In this document: positions 51,073 to 60,882 of the stretch, in pieces
Position numbering within the stretch: the stretch's first letter is position 1
Layout of the letters: each line of letters starts with the position of its first letter
DNA from: Rufibacter latericius
Lineage (GTDB): Bacteria; Bacteroidota; Bacteroidia; Cytophagales; Hymenobacteraceae
Length of the DNA: 64,000 bases
Assembly: GCF_003721515.1 (NCBI RefSeq)
Contig: NZ_RJJD01000021.1
Location: 372,001-436,000, forward strand
Direction: 5' to 3'
The notes under the pieces: generated by a model
What the model saw: the letters and a program-made list of their open reading frames with translations, nothing else
What the model was told of the DNA's origin: nothing
Database searches by the model: none
Translations under genes and position numbers: made by a program

Positions 51073-53016
51073 TCAGGTAGCAACAGGCGCTTTGAAGTGC
51101 AGGATGAAGGTGGTGCCCTGGTCTACTTCGCTTTGCACGGAGATGTTGCCACCCATGGCTTTCAACTGTTCCTGGATCATAAATAAACCGATGCCTTTGT
51201 TGTCTTGTTTAGCCTGGAACCTTTGGTATAGAAAGATCTTGTGGCCATAGCGCTTCAGGTCAATCCCCTGGCCGTTGTCTGTAAAGTAGAGGTTAAGCCC
51301 GGTCTCCGTGAGTTCTGTTTTCAGGGTCACTTGCAAAGGCCTGCTGGGTGACCGGAATTTGATGGAATTGGAGAGCAGGTTGAGTAAGATACTGCGCAGG
51401 TAGTCTGGCGAAAAGCAGATTTTTTCTCCGCCCGAAAAATCGGTCTGCACGGTGGCGGCAACTTTGGTGAGTTGGTGCTGTATGGTTTGGGTTACCTCCT
51501 GAAAAGTCTCTCGGATGCTTACCTGTTGGGTTTCCACCTCCAGATTGCTTTTAAGGACCAGAATATCTGACAGGTCGTTCACAATGTGGTTCAACTGATG
51601 GGTAGATTCCTTAATCTGGTCTAACACAAAGCGGTTCTGCGGCTTCCCAGCCGATTCTGAGTCCAATAAGTCGATTAACCCCAACAGATTGGAGACGGGT
51701 GCACGCAGGTTATGCGAAGTGATAAAGGAAAATTGCTCCAGATCTGTGTTTCTCTGCGTAAGGTGCGTGATGAGAAGTTCGCGCTCGGCTTCGTGTTCTT
51801 TGCGGGCGGTAAGGTCTTTCAGGGCGCCCACCATTCGGGTGGCTTTCTTATTTACATCGCGCAGAATAAATCCCTGTTCCACCACGTACGCGTAAGAACC
51901 ATTGGCCCGCCTTAAACGGTATTCCATTTCCCACTGGTTCTGGGTACCATCTTTAAGGCAGTTGGCCAGAGACTCACGTACTGCTGCCTTATCCTCGGGG
52001 TGCAGCAGGCTGTCCCAAAACGCCAGGTTGGGTTTTATCTCGGCTTGGGTAAAACCGAAAAGCTTTTCAAACCCTTCGCCCCAATGCATGACATCGGTGG
52101 TGATGTTCCAATCATAAAGAGCATCATTGGTTGCTTTGGCGGCCAAGGCATACCGTTCATTGCTGATCTCCAGTTGTTTTTCGGCTTCCCTGATGCCCGT
52201 AATATCAGTTACCGATCCCAACAGTTTGGTGCAGACCCGCTGCTCGTTATACAAAGGGGTCACTTTCACCAAGCCGGTTTTCACGCCCGTAGGGTACGGG
52301 GTTATCTCCTCCCACCAAATGGTTTCCCCGGATCTGATGGCCAGGGCATATTTACTTCTTACCAGGGTGAGGGATGGCTCCGGGATTACGTCCTCTACCA
52401 ATTGGCCTACCACTTGCTCTTTCTTCAGGCCCGTCACCTTCAGAAAAGAACTGTTCACCGACTCAAACCTGTAAACGCCCTTTCCCTGGACATCAAACAT
52501 AAAAATGACTTCGCTGAGGTTATCATAGATTCGGGTGAGCATCTGAATGGTCAGCTTATCCTGGCTAGGGTTGTTGCCCCAGGTATTTTCCGTAAGGTCG
52601 CCTGAAGAAGGATCTGACTCTCCTCCCAAGGTGGAAACTACTACCGGAATGATGGTACAAAAAACCAACACTTGCTCCTGGTCCTCTACCCGGGTGAAGG
52701 AGAAATTACCTAAGAAACGCTGGCCGTCTTTTTTGATCCCCTGGAGTTGGAGCTGTACCTGCCCTTTGTCCTGAAGGTCTTGCCATAAAGTTGCAGGATG
52801 GATCTCCTCTGCCTCCACCAATTTAAGCCAGGGCGTATTTAGGACCTCGTTTTCAGAAAACCCAAACAAATCCCTGGCGGACCGGTTGATCTCGGTAAGT
52901 AGGTTCCGATGATCCAGAATGAAGCCGGGTTGAGGAGCATACTCAAAGAAATCTTTATAGACTCTCTCCGGGGCTTGAATGTTCATACCCAAATTATTTT
53001 CAGTTGCTGGTACCAT
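51073..53016 (-). CDS. PAS domain sensor histidine kinase
   Basis: A 647-residue soluble kinase with no membrane segment. Three PAS domains are visible: 18-130 (FFEYAPQPGFILDHRNLL), 165-285 (VIFMFDVQGKGVYRFESVNSS) and 290-410 (YALAAKATNDALYDWNITTD, with PAC motif WEMEYRLRRANGSYAYV). The HisKA domain carries H435 in FITSHNLRAPVSNLLGL, the variant H-box usual in Bacteroidota. The ATPase domain follows (LLNLLSNSIKF, DNGQGIDL, GIGLFMIQEQLKAMGG). No cognate regulator is adjacent, so it is an orphan kinase. Confidence 0.95.
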   Translation of the reverse strand: MVPATENNLGMNIQAPERVYKDFFEYAPQPGFILDHRNLLTEINRSARDLFGFSENEVLNTPWLKLVEAEEIHPATLWQDLQDKGQVQLQLQGIKKDGQRFLGNFSFTRVEDQEQVLVFCTIIPVVVSTLGGESDPSSGDLTENTWGNNPSQDKLTIQMLTRIYDNLSEVIFMFDVQGKGVYRFESVNSSFLKVTGLKKEQVVGQLVEDVIPEPSLTLVRSKYALAIRSGETIWWEEITPYPTGVKTGLVKVTPLYNEQRVCTKLLGSVTDITGIREAEKQLEISNERYALAAKATNDALYDWNITTDVMHWGEGFEKLFGFTQAEIKPNLAFWDSLLHPEDKAAVRESLANCLKDGTQNQWEMEYRLRRANGSYAYVVEQGFILRDVNKKATRMVGALKDLTARKEHEAERELLITHLTQRNTDLEQFSFITSHNLRAPVSNLLGLIDLLDSESAGKPQNRFVLDQIKESTHQLNHIVNDLSDILVLKSNLEVETQQVSIRETFQEVTQTIQHQLTKVAATVQTDFSGGEKICFSPDYLRSILLNLLSNSIKFRSPSRPLQVTLKTELTETGLNLYFTDNGQGIDLKRYGHKIFLYQRFQAKQDNKGIGLFMIQEQLKAMGGNISVQSEVDQGTTFILHFKAPVAT

Positions 53017-53231
53017 ACACCAGGCCTATTTAGAAATAGGAAGCATCACTCGTTGATATAAATCACTAAATGAAGAGCTTTTGCTACATTTATACAAATG
53101 AGACCTTAAATAACACAAATTACCACTTATCCCTGAATCTAACTAGAAAAAAGCCTTACTTCTTGGTGCAAAAGCTTGATGTGCAGGATTTCCCCCCTCT
53201 ATTTCGGTACTCAGTCATAAGGAAACTAAAA

Positions 53232-53265
53232 AGCAGGTCCTTTCAATTGCTTGAAAGGACCTGCT
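53232..53265 (-). terminator. Terminator of the pentose-phosphate operon
   Basis: Perfect 15-base arms AGCAGGTCCTTTCAA (53232-53246) and its complement (53251-53265), followed on the minus strand by TTTTT. It lies 60 bases past the stop of pgl. The rest of the 308-base gap holds nothing recognisable. Confidence 0.85.
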
Positions 53266-53324
53266 ACAGCCAAATGGTTTTTCCTGGTTTCAGTTTCTTT
53301 TTCAGACAATTAAAAACCCCTTTC

Positions 53325-54053
53325 TCAGGATTTTTTAGATAACAGGCTGGCTGCCGCTTCATCTACGAGCCAGGTGGTTTCACCCTGGTGCGGATGAATC
53401 AGTTGAGAGGGGTACATCTCGGGGTTTCTGTCGCCTTCCAGGACTTCTTGCAGGGCTTTGGCTTTCTTCTGGCCATAGGTCATGAACACGATCTTTTTGG
53501 CCTGGTTGAGGCAAGGGGCCGTCAACGTGATGCGGTACATAGACTGGGGCTCCAGGTAATAAGCCTCTACCCATTTCTCGGTTTCCTGCAGCACGGCAGT
53601 GCCTGGGAAAAGCGAAGCCGTGTGGCCGTCATCGCCCATGCCCAGCAGGATCAGGTCGAACTTGGGAGTAGATCCGTGGAAGTGGTTTAGGAGCCGTTTT
53701 TCGTAAATGGCCGCAAAAGCCTCGGGGGTTTCCTCTCCCCACATGGTGAAGATGTGGCTTTTGGAAATGGGCACGTGGTGCAGCAGCGTATCGAAGGCCA
53801 TTTTGGCGTTACTGCGTTCATCGGTGAGGGGCACCCAGCGTTCATCGCCCCAGAAAACATAGGTCTCCGCCCAAGGCACCAGATCCCGGTACGGAGGTTT
53901 AGCCAGCAGTTTGTACAGCTGTTCCGGCGAAGAGCCACCCGTCAAAGCCACGGTAAACCGGCCGTGCTCCTGCACCGCTTCGTTCGCCGTGTGCACGAAA
54001 ATTTCAACTGCTGCCCGGCTGAGCTCAGCTGGAGTTTTATAAACCTGGATCAT
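53325..54053 (-). CDS. pgl: 6-phosphogluconolactonase
   Basis: A 242-residue cytoplasmic enzyme that hydrolyses 6-phosphogluconolactone. Family signatures: VALTGGSSPEQLYKLL, FWGDERWVPLTDERSNAKMA, and LLGMGDDGHTASLFPG (the catalytic His region). The length is typical. It follows zwf by 9 bp and ends the operon gnd-zwf-pgl, whose products make ribulose-5-phosphate and NADPH. Confidence 0.97.
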   Translation of the reverse strand: MIQVYKTPAELSRAAVEIFVHTANEAVQEHGRFTVALTGGSSPEQLYKLLAKPPYRDLVPWAETYVFWGDERWVPLTDERSNAKMAFDTLLHHVPISKSHIFTMWGEETPEAFAAIYEKRLLNHFHGSTPKFDLILLGMGDDGHTASLFPGTAVLQETEKWVEAYYLEPQSMYRITLTAPCLNQAKKIVFMTYGQKKAKALQEVLEGDRNPEMYPSQLIHPHQGETTWLVDEAAASLLSKKS

Positions 54054-54062
54054 TCGTTTTGT

Positions 54063-55586
54063 TTAGCTGCCTTTTTTCTGGCCGTTGTAGAAATTTGACA
54101 CCGCCCAGGTATGACCTTCGCGGGCAATCAAGGCCTCGGCGTTCTCGGGCCCCCACATACCCGCCGGGTAATTAGGGAACTCCAAGGACGGACGCGATTC
54201 CCAGGTTTCCAGGATAGGCGTGATGACCTCCCAGGCGGCCTCTACCTGATCTGAGCGCATGAACAGCGTAGCATCGCCCTGCAAGGCATCCAGCAGCAGC
54301 GTTTCGTAGGCTTCCGGAGTTTGGGTGGAGCAGTTGTCGTAGTCAAACACCATTTCGGCGGGAGTCAGCTCCATTTCCAGGCCCGTGCGCTTGGCCGTAA
54401 ACCGTAACCGGATGTCCATCTGCGGTTGAATGTTGATGGTCAACCGGTTGGGCAGCAGGTTTTCAGACATGGAACTGGAGAACGTGGAGTGCGGCACCGG
54501 CCGGAATTGGACCGTGATATTGGAGGTTTTCTCCTGCATGCGTTTGCCGGTGCGCAGATAAAAGGGTACGCCTTGCCACCGCCAGTTATCCAGGTAGAAT
54601 TTCACGGCAGCGTAGGTTTCGGTGTTGGATTCTGGGTTGACGCCTTCCTCCTCGCGGTAGCCTGGTACTTTTTTGCCTTGCTGCCAACCGGGTCCGTATT
54701 GGCCTCTCACGGCGTAGCGGGTAACCTGTTCGTGCGTCAGCGGCCGGATGGCGCGCAGCACATCGGCTTTGCGGTTCCGGATTTCCTCAGCCTCAAACGA
54801 CACGGGCGGCTCCATGGCTACCATGCACAGAAGTTGAAGTAGGTGGTTCTGGATCATGTCACGAAGGGCGCCAGCTCCTTCATAATAGCCGCCCCGGTCC
54901 TCCACGCCTACTTCCTCGGCTACGCTGATCTGCACCGAGTCAATGTAGTTGCGGTTCCAGAGGGGTTCAAAAAGCGCATTGGCGAACCGGAAAGCCAGGA
55001 TGTTCTGCACGGTTTCCTTGCCCAGGTAATGGTCTATCCTCAGAATCTGGCTTTCCTGGAAATGCTGGGTCAGTAGTTTATTTAAACTGCGGGCGGTTTC
55101 CAGGTCTTTCCCGAAAGGTTTCTCCACGATAATATGGTCCCGCTCCACGTCATCGGCGATCTGGGCGTTCTTGAGGTTCACGGTGACCGCCTCAATGAAC
55201 TGCGGAGCCACCGACAGATAGAACAACCGGTTGGCGCGCAGGCCCCAGGCTTTGTCTAGCGAGTCCAGTTGCTCGGCTAGTTTTTTGTAGGCCCCGGCAT
55301 CGTTTATGTCAGACCTGAGGTAGGTGATTTTCTCGTGGAAAGCCTCCCATTTCTCTTTCTGTGGCTCGCCTGTGCGGGAGAACTCGGTTAAGCCATCGTA
55401 CAAATGGGTGCGGTAATTGGGGTCACTGTACTCAGACCGGCCCAAACCGATGATGGCGAACTCCTCGGGGAGATAGCCGGCCAGGAACAGGTTGTAGAAT
55501 GCGGGCAGCAGTTTGCGTTTGGTTAAATCGCCGGTTCCCCCAAAGATCACGACAATGGTGGGCGCTGCTTTCTTCACTGTTTTCAT
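54063..55586 (-). CDS. zwf: Glucose-6-phosphate 1-dehydrogenase
   Basis: A 507-residue enzyme that oxidises glucose-6-phosphate with NADP+. The coenzyme motif is [18 protein letters not shown] (13-30). The active-site signature is RIDHYLGKE, with the catalytic His following. The C-terminal part carries [11 protein letters not shown] and [16 protein letters not shown], as expected. Between gnd (upstream) and zwf there are 109 bp with a family hairpin; pgl follows at 9 bp. Confidence 0.98.
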   Translation of the reverse strand: MKTVKKAAPTIVVIFGGTGDLTKRKLLPAFYNLFLAGYLPEEFAIIGLGRSEYSDPNYRTHLYDGLTEFSRTGEPQKEKWEAFHEKITYLRSDINDAGAYKKLAEQLDSLDKAWGLRANRLFYLSVAPQFIEAVTVNLKNAQIADDVERDHIIVEKPFGKDLETARSLNKLLTQHFQESQILRIDHYLGKETVQNILAFRFANALFEPLWNRNYIDSVQISVAEEVGVEDRGGYYEGAGALRDMIQNHLLQLLCMVAMEPPVSFEAEEIRNRKADVLRAIRPLTHEQVTRYAVRGQYGPGWQQGKKVPGYREEEGVNPESNTETYAAVKFYLDNWRWQGVPFYLRTGKRMQEKTSNITVQFRPVPHSTFSSSMSENLLPNRLTINIQPQMDIRLRFTAKRTGLEMELTPAEMVFDYDNCSTQTPEAYETLLLDALQGDATLFMRSDQVEAAWEVITPILETWESRPSLEFPNYPAGMWGPENAEALIAREGHTWAVSNFYNGQKKGS

Positions 55587-55618
55587 AGGTATGCTTTATG
55601 TTGCGGCTCTTGGGAAAG

Positions 55619-55658
55619 GCGTTTTAGCGCCTTTTTCCTGAAAATGCCCCGAAAACCG
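55619..55658. repeat. Hairpin repeat, TTTTAGGC family
   Basis: GCGTTTTAGCGCCTTTTTCC then GAAAATGCCCCGAAAACCGC; imperfect arms, in the gnd-zwf gap. It may tune zwf and pgl expression relative to gnd. Confidence 0.5.
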
Positions 55659-55695
55659 CTTTATAAACTATCGTCAAATTAAATAGCCCTTGGGG

Positions 55696-57114
55696 TTAGT
55701 CCCACTGGGTATGGAACGTACCGGGCTGGTCAAGGCGCTCGTACGTGTGCGCCCCGAAATAATCGCGCTGGGCCTGGATCAAGTTGGTGGGCAGAACTTC
55801 GCTGCGGTAGGCATCAAAATACGCCAGAGCCGTCATCATGGCCGGTACCGGAACACCTTTGTCAATGGCTATTTTCACCACGGTGCGCATGTCTTGCTGC
55901 CGATCCAATAAATTCTTCCCGAGGGAAGGGTCCAGCAGCAGGTTGGGCAGTTCTGGGTTGTGGTAAAATGCTTTCCGGATGTCTTCCAAACAAGCTGCCC
56001 TGATGATGCAGCCCCCGCGCCAGATCTTGGCTACTTCGGCCAGCTCCAGATCGTAGTCATAAGTAGCCGAGGCCACGCGCAGTTGCACCAGCCCCTGGGC
56101 GTAGGTCGTGATCATGGCGAAATAGAAAGCATTGCGGATTTCGTTTTCCAGTACGTACCATTTCTCGTTTTCTCCTTCCTCTGCGGCAGGTATACTCAAG
56201 CTTTGGGCCGCCTGAACCCGCTCCTCTTTGTACGCCGACATGTCACGCATGGTCACGGCAATGTCTACCGTGGGCAGCGGCACCTGTAGGTCCATGGCGT
56301 TTTGGGAAGTCCATTTGCCGGTTCCTTTTTGGCGCGCCCGGTCAGAGATCAGGTTCACCAGGAGTTGGCCGGTGACATCGTCCTTCTTTTTCAGAATCTG
56401 GCTTGTAATCTCCACCAGAAAAGACTGCACCTCGCTCCCGTTCCATTCCTCAAACATCCGCTGGATTTCATCTTCAGGGTAACCCAAACCGCGTTTCATG
56501 AGGTCATAGGTCTCCGCGATGAGTTGCATGATGCCGTATTCTATGCCGTTGTGCACCATTTTCACGTAGTTGCCCGCAGAGCCGTTGCCCAGGTAAGCCA
56601 CGCAGGGCTCGCCGTCTACTTTGGCTGCCACGGCCTCAAACACGGGGCGTAGCCGCTCGTAGGCCTGGCGGTCGCCGCCGGGCATCATGCTGGGACCAAA
56701 ACGGGCTCCTTTTTCGCCACCCGAGATGCCCATGCCAAAGAAATGCAGCCCTTTCTCCTCCAGTTCTACAATGCGGCGGTTGGTATCAGGAAAGTAGGAG
56801 TTACCCCCGTCAATGACAATGTCGCCGGGCTCCAGGTACGGAACAAGGCTAGCGATGGCCGCGTCCACGGCTTTGCCGGCCGGAACCAGCAACATCAAAG
56901 CCCGTGGCTTCTCCAGGGAATCCACAAACTCCTCAATGGAAGTGGTGCCCTTCACGTTTCTACCTATTTCTGCCTCGGCCTCCAGGGCGGCAGCTTTCTG
57001 TGGATCAAGGTCCAACCCCACCACCGAGAAACCGTTATCGGCTATGTTTAAAAGTAAATTCCGGCCCATTACCCCCAACCCCACCATTCCAAAATCATAT
57101 TCCTTATTGGTCAT
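55696..57114 (-). CDS. gnd: 6-phosphogluconate dehydrogenase, decarboxylating
   Basis: A 472-residue enzyme that turns 6-phosphogluconate into ribulose-5-phosphate with NADPH formation. The coenzyme motif is GLGVMGRNLLLNIADNG (12-28). The family signature IDGGNSYFPDTNRR is near 100-115, GISGGEKGARFGPSMMPGG near 129-147, and the catalytic KMVHNGIEYG near 184-193. The long form (about 470 residues) is the typical dimeric enzyme. First gene of the gnd-zwf-pgl operon. Confidence 0.98.
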   Translation of the reverse strand: MTNKEYDFGMVGLGVMGRNLLLNIADNGFSVVGLDLDPQKAAALEAEAEIGRNVKGTTSIEEFVDSLEKPRALMLLVPAGKAVDAAIASLVPYLEPGDIVIDGGNSYFPDTNRRIVELEEKGLHFFGMGISGGEKGARFGPSMMPGGDRQAYERLRPVFEAVAAKVDGEPCVAYLGNGSAGNYVKMVHNGIEYGIMQLIAETYDLMKRGLGYPEDEIQRMFEEWNGSEVQSFLVEITSQILKKKDDVTGQLLVNLISDRARQKGTGKWTSQNAMDLQVPLPTVDIAVTMRDMSAYKEERVQAAQSLSIPAAEEGENEKWYVLENEIRNAFYFAMITTYAQGLVQLRVASATYDYDLELAEVAKIWRGGCIIRAACLEDIRKAFYHNPELPNLLLDPSLGKNLLDRQQDMRTVVKIAIDKGVPVPAMMTALAYFDAYRSEVLPTNLIQAQRDYFGAHTYERLDQPGTFHTQWD

Positions 57115-57268
57115 GTCTGTCTATATTGTTGTAGATACGAAATGAGATACGCGTATAATGGGTTAAACTTAACCTAAATTCTCTAAAAGTGAGCAACCGC
57201 CCCTACTCCTCATTCTTATTTTGCTGCATGAAAATGAGGGAAGGGTTTACTTTCCCTTGCCAGAAAGG

Positions 57269-57276
57269 TATCTTTG
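57269..57276 (+). promoter_or_regulatory. TAnnTTTG -7 promoter element of the SRAP gene
   Basis: TATCTTTG, perfect match; a TTTAC/TTTC-like -33 region is at 57245-57254. It gives a 5' leader of about 80 bases that contains the hairpin repeat at 57294-57332 (family member GTTTTTTGCCTC ... GGAAAACAGCC). Confidence 0.5.
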
Positions 57277-57293
57277 AGAGGACCTCAGCAAGT

Positions 57294-57332
57294 GCCGTTT
57301 TTTGCCTCATTTCTGGAAAACAGCCGTAAAGC
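57294..57332. repeat. Hairpin repeat, TTTTAGGC family, in the SRAP leader
   Basis: On the minus strand it reads GGCTGTTTTCCAGAAATGAGGC, close to the family centre. It lies between the promoter and the start codon at 57362. Confidence 0.45.
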
Positions 57333-57361
57333 CTCGGCAGCCCACTCTAAACCCAACCTCT

Positions 57362-58060
57362 ATGTGCGGACGTTACTCAGTTATCCCGAAGAAAAAAGGT
57401 AAGGCGACTCAGCATTCCAGTGTGGTCTCCGAGATCCTGGACAAGTACCAGCAGGAACCCCGCTTCAATGCCGCACCCTCGCAGTTGTTGCCGGTGGTCA
57501 CCAACCAAAACCCCAACGAGGTGCAGTTTTTTTCCTGGGGATTGTTGCCCAGTTGGGCGAAGGAGAAAGAACACGGCCTGCGCCCCATCAACGCCCGCAC
57601 CGAGACCATCCTGGAGAAATCTACCTTCAAGCGGTTGCTGGCCCATAAAAGATGCCTGGTGCCCGCCGATGGATTTTACGAGTGGAAGAAAGTAGGCAAA
57701 GACAAAACGCCCTACCGTATTCTCATGAAGGAAGGCCAGCTTTTCACTTTTGCCGGGCTGTGGGATGAATGGGTAGACCCCTCTACCGGCGAGGTACTGC
57801 ACACCTTCACTGTTATCACCACCGAGCCCAATGAACTCATGGCGGGCATCCACAACCGCATGCCGGTGATTCTGCACCCAGAGGAAGAGCACCTGTGGCT
57901 CTCGGAGTCAGAAGACGTTAACCGGCTGGCAGAACTGCTTCGACCATACCCCGCCGAGGAGATGACGGCCTATCCGGTTTCTGCGCTCGTGAACTCGCCT
58001 AAGAACGATGTACCCTCGGTGCTGGAACCGGTGTCTGAGCAGGGTAGTTTGTTTTCTTAA
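57362..58060 (+). CDS. SRAP domain protein (YedK/HMCES-like abasic-site protector)
   Basis: A 232-residue DNA-damage protein that forms a covalent bond to abasic sites in single-stranded DNA and shields them. The frame extends 20 codons upstream, but the catalytic Cys must be residue 2, so ATG at 57362 (MCGRYSV) is the start. Family features: FNAAPSQ, FFSWGLLPSWA, NARTETI, RCLVPADGFYEWK (with the Glu of the active site), and HNRMPVIL with the catalytic His. All active residues are present. It stands alone; a hairpin with a T-run on the other strand follows near 58150. Confidence 0.96.
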   Translation: MCGRYSVIPKKKGKATQHSSVVSEILDKYQQEPRFNAAPSQLLPVVTNQNPNEVQFFSWGLLPSWAKEKEHGLRPINARTETILEKSTFKRLLAHKRCLVPADGFYEWKKVGKDKTPYRILMKEGQLFTFAGLWDEWVDPSTGEVLHTFTVITTEPNELMAGIHNRMPVILHPEEEHLWLSESEDVNRLAELLRPYPAEEMTAYPVSALVNSPKNDVPSVLEPVSEQGSLFS

Positions 58061-58110
58061 CCGAATAAACCTGCAATAATCGGCCTATCTTAAGCTAAGA
58101 TTACGCTAGC

Positions 58111-58147
58111 ATTTTAGGGCCTTTTTGCTTAAAACGCCACTAAAACG
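58111..58147. repeat. Hairpin repeat, TTTTAGGC family
   Basis: ATTTTAGGGCCTTTTTGC then TTAAAACGCCACTAAAACG; loose arms, 50 bases past the SRAP stop. Confidence 0.45.
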
Positions 58148-58148
58148 A

Positions 58149-58182
58149 AAAACCCCAACTTATAGCCGGGGTCTTTCTTCCA
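58149..58182. terminator. Bidirectional terminator-like hairpin
   Basis: AAAAACCCC ... GGGGTCTTTCTT around 12 bases, between the SRAP gene (plus) and the SH3 gene (minus), with A/T runs on both sides. Confidence 0.55.
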
Positions 58183-58268
58183 CAAAAAAAGGTGTTGTTT
58201 TTACTGAGCTAATCAAAACGAATCAACGGACACGCGGCTGGTTTCAGCCGAAAAATTGACGGGGGATG

Positions 58269-58610
58269 TTATTTGCGTTTTTTCTGCAGAGCCACCACTG
58301 GGGTTTCGGGGGCCGGGGCAACTCTATTGGTCAGCTCTCCATATAAAACATAACCTACTTTATCGTCTAAGGTTACCACTGCCCAGGTGTTGTTGAGTTT
58401 CCGGTGGTACAACACTTGGTCGGTTTTTTTAAGGGTAGCCACAATCTCAGAGGAAGTACCCGCCTGACGGTACATTTTAACGTCATCGGTCTTCACCTGG
58501 GCTTCAATGCATTTATTGGGTTTAGAGGCCGGGCTTTTTTGGGTCTTGGTCTGGGACATGGCCAGGAACGGCAAGGAAAGAAGGGTTATAAAAAGGATGA
58601 GCTTTTTCAT
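58269..58610 (-). CDS. Secreted SH3-like domain protein
   Basis: A 113-residue protein with a signal peptide (MKKLILFITLLSLPFLAMSQ, cleavage after Ser-Gln or nearby). The mature part is one bacterial SH3 fold: VKMYRQAGTSSEIVATLKK, then DQVLYHRKLNNTWAVV, and KVGYVLYGELT. A single Cys near residue 34 could be modified. Such domains bind cell-wall peptides. It stands alone in front of a 735-base gap. Confidence 0.85.
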   Translation of the reverse strand: MKKLILFITLLSLPFLAMSQTKTQKSPASKPNKCIEAQVKTDDVKMYRQAGTSSEIVATLKKTDQVLYHRKLNNTWAVVTLDDKVGYVLYGELTNRVAPAPETPVVALQKKRK

Positions 58611-59345
58611 GATTATATGGTGATAAGGAAAGGCATTTAAAACACGTTTTTAACAACTGAATGAAAAAGCAGACCAAGGATTCGACTTCAGATGGGTAGG
58701 GCCTTCCTGAGAAATGGTTAGCTTCTGAGACATACCCCAAAGTAAATCTTGAGATTCTGCGGACCTGGGTGACCAGGTAAGAGCAAATCCAGATACACTT
58801 TTCCAGTCTGAACCACCTGGAACCGATCTGCTCACGGAAAAATCACTTCTGCTTGGTCTGGATTGCCAAAGATGGGAAGACGCGTATGCCGCCTTATAAG
58901 GTTGGCGACAGGGGCGAGGAAAACACTGTTGGGTGTGTAGTTCTACTTAAAGGGATCAGGTGTGGGTAATGACCTTCCCACCAATGTTGGAAACAAACTC
59001 TATTTAACCGCAATCAACTGTACCTAATTCTTCAGGTAGTTACTCCTGCTGTAGAACAGGGTCTCTTCTTTATTTCTGCTGCACTAAAATGAAAGATGCC
59101 TAGCCCTGTAAAACTTTTTTTTATCATTTTCATGGCGGCCTTCCATTCTTTGATTCATTATCAACTTCGCTGTTTATGGCCTCCCGAAGAGGAACAGGAA
59201 CAGGTAAGCTTTTCTGGTTCAGGGATTGGTTTGTACTCCCCGGTGGGCCTTGGCTAGAACTCCCTTAAACCCTAATTGGCCTTGATTTCCTTACAAAAAT
59301 AAACTTCTAAGTAAGGTTTTACTAGTAAGGAATCGCCATTTTAAG
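58611..59345. other. 735-base intergenic region
   Basis: No recognised gene. One short frame on the plus strand, 59096-59257 (53 codons), starts MPSPVKLFFIIFMAAFHS, a possible single-pass membrane peptide, but has no ribosome binding site and weak support, so it is not called. I see no strong repeat or promoter. Confidence 0.5.
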
Positions 59346-60188
59346 CTAATCTTCTACCCTGAGGGAATAGGTTTCCTTGGTGAGGGGCGTTTGCTGCAGA
59401 AAGAGGGAAGGGCTGCTGCCGGCAAACTTCTTGAAGTCTTTGATGAGGTGCATCTGGTCAAAATAGCCACAGTCCAGGGCAATGTTCGTCCAATCTTTTT
59501 TGGGGTTTCTCAGCTTCTGGGTAAGGGCTTGGTTGAACCGCACCACACAGCAGAAAAGCTTAGGCCCCATGCCCACCTGCTGGGTGAAGCGGCGTTCAAA
59601 ATTGCGTTTGCTCATGTTAGCCGCTGCCGCCAGTTGTTCCACATTGCTTTGGCCCCCTTCTTTGAGAATCTGGTTTGAGATAGCGGTGATTCCGTCTTTG
59701 TACTCCACGAATTTCTGTTTGCGCAGGAAGGAAAGAAGAAAAACGTCTGCCAAACCACCCATTTCCTCCAGGTTCTGGGCATAGCATAACTGTTCATAGA
59801 ACAACTCCATGCTCCCGTCAAATACTTCTTCGGTGTGGAAGACATGGTTGGTGAACTCAAGCCCGGGATGTTGGAAAATCTTGAAGAAGCCTACCGGCCG
59901 AAACACGATCTCAAAGAAGGCGTAATTTCCTTTGAACGTCATAATGCCATTATGCTGGGTTCCTAGCCCTACCAAGCCTCCGTTGCTCTCCCCTTTCAGG
60001 ATTTGCCCGGTCTGCGGATTATTCAGCTCCACCGGTTTGGCTTTGAAGAAAAAGGGCATACTCATCTCATGGGCAGCATGCCAGGGCTTAAGCAGGTCGG
60101 TTCCGTTCGTGTCAAATTCCCTGAACGTGTAGCAACGCACAAAAGGAGCCAGAACGGGGGCCGGGGCAATCTCTGCGGTGGTAATCAT
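59346..60188 (-). CDS. AraC family transcriptional regulator
   Basis: A 280-residue regulator. The N-terminal domain (1-155) resembles the AraC-associated cupin found in Bacteroidota (APFVRCYTFREFDTNG, FRPVGFFKIFQHPG). The C-terminal HTH pair contains SNVEQLAAAANMSKRNFERRFTQQVGMGPK and WTNIALDCGYFDQMHLIKDFKKFAGSSP, the family signature. No target gene is obvious nearby; the GH10 gene is divergent with a 694-base gap. Confidence 0.94.
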   Translation of the reverse strand: MITTAEIAPAPVLAPFVRCYTFREFDTNGTDLLKPWHAAHEMSMPFFFKAKPVELNNPQTGQILKGESNGGLVGLGTQHNGIMTFKGNYAFFEIVFRPVGFFKIFQHPGLEFTNHVFHTEEVFDGSMELFYEQLCYAQNLEEMGGLADVFLLSFLRKQKFVEYKDGITAISNQILKEGGQSNVEQLAAAANMSKRNFERRFTQQVGMGPKLFCCVVRFNQALTQKLRNPKKDWTNIALDCGYFDQMHLIKDFKKFAGSSPSLFLQQTPLTKETYSLRVED

Positions 60189-60882
60189 AGGACATAGGAG
60201 AGTGGACGTTGTTTCCCGATTATCATCCTATGGCCCCTCCTTCTTTGGAGCTAACCATCACCGGAGCTGGAACTGGCAAGGCTTTCTTGGGAATTCTTTC
60301 TTCAACTAAAAAGCTAGCCTCCTAATGAGTGATAACTTGATAAACGCCTTTTGGTCCATGTAGTTATCATAATTCTGCAAATCTTTTCCTAAAAGTGACA
60401 TGAATTCACAAATGGTAAATACAAGTACCTTTTGCCTCAAACCAATCAAGGGTTTTGGACCTGTTTTTCAGAAATGACCTGCTATTCAGGGATTTTGATG
60501 GTAAGCGAAAGGACCCAGGACATTCTTCTAAAGCAAAGTGGTTCGCTTGTAAAGTTACTTTTCTTTCCCTGTAAACAAGGTTTTGACCTTGGGAAGAGCG
60601 ACTTGCTCAAGTGTCTTAAGGGTAATTCAAACCAAAGTTAGCTACTTTAAAACAAGGCTGATGATGAAATTAAATTGACCTTGTTTTTAGGGTAGTTTAA
60701 GAAAAACACCCTCTAAATAGTTTCCAGGCATCTCCGCCATTTATTCTTATTTAAAACTCATTGCCAGTCTAAGCGGCAACAAAGATTTTCCTCTTCTTTA
60801 ATTACCCCATCTCCTTTCCGGCACCTTTTCTTTTAGGTGTATTCCGCCTATCTTTAAACACAAACTACCCAAACCTAACCGA
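60189..60882. other. 694-base divergent intergenic region
   Basis: Between the AraC gene (minus) and the xylanase (plus). It holds a family hairpin at 60451-60486 (TTTTGGACCTGTTTTTCAGAAATGACC) and the xylanase promoter near 60849. No gene is credible. The frame at 60432-60641 overlaps the hairpin and is rejected. Confidence 0.5.
60849..60856 (+). promoter_or_regulatory. -7 promoter-like element of the xylanase gene
   Basis: TATCTTTA, one mismatch to TAnnTTTG, 26 bases upstream of the start codon. Confidence 0.35.

Noticed and set aside
59096..59257. 53-codon membrane-like frame in the gap
   Set aside because: No ribosome binding site or promoter, and no similarity that I recognise; could be chance.
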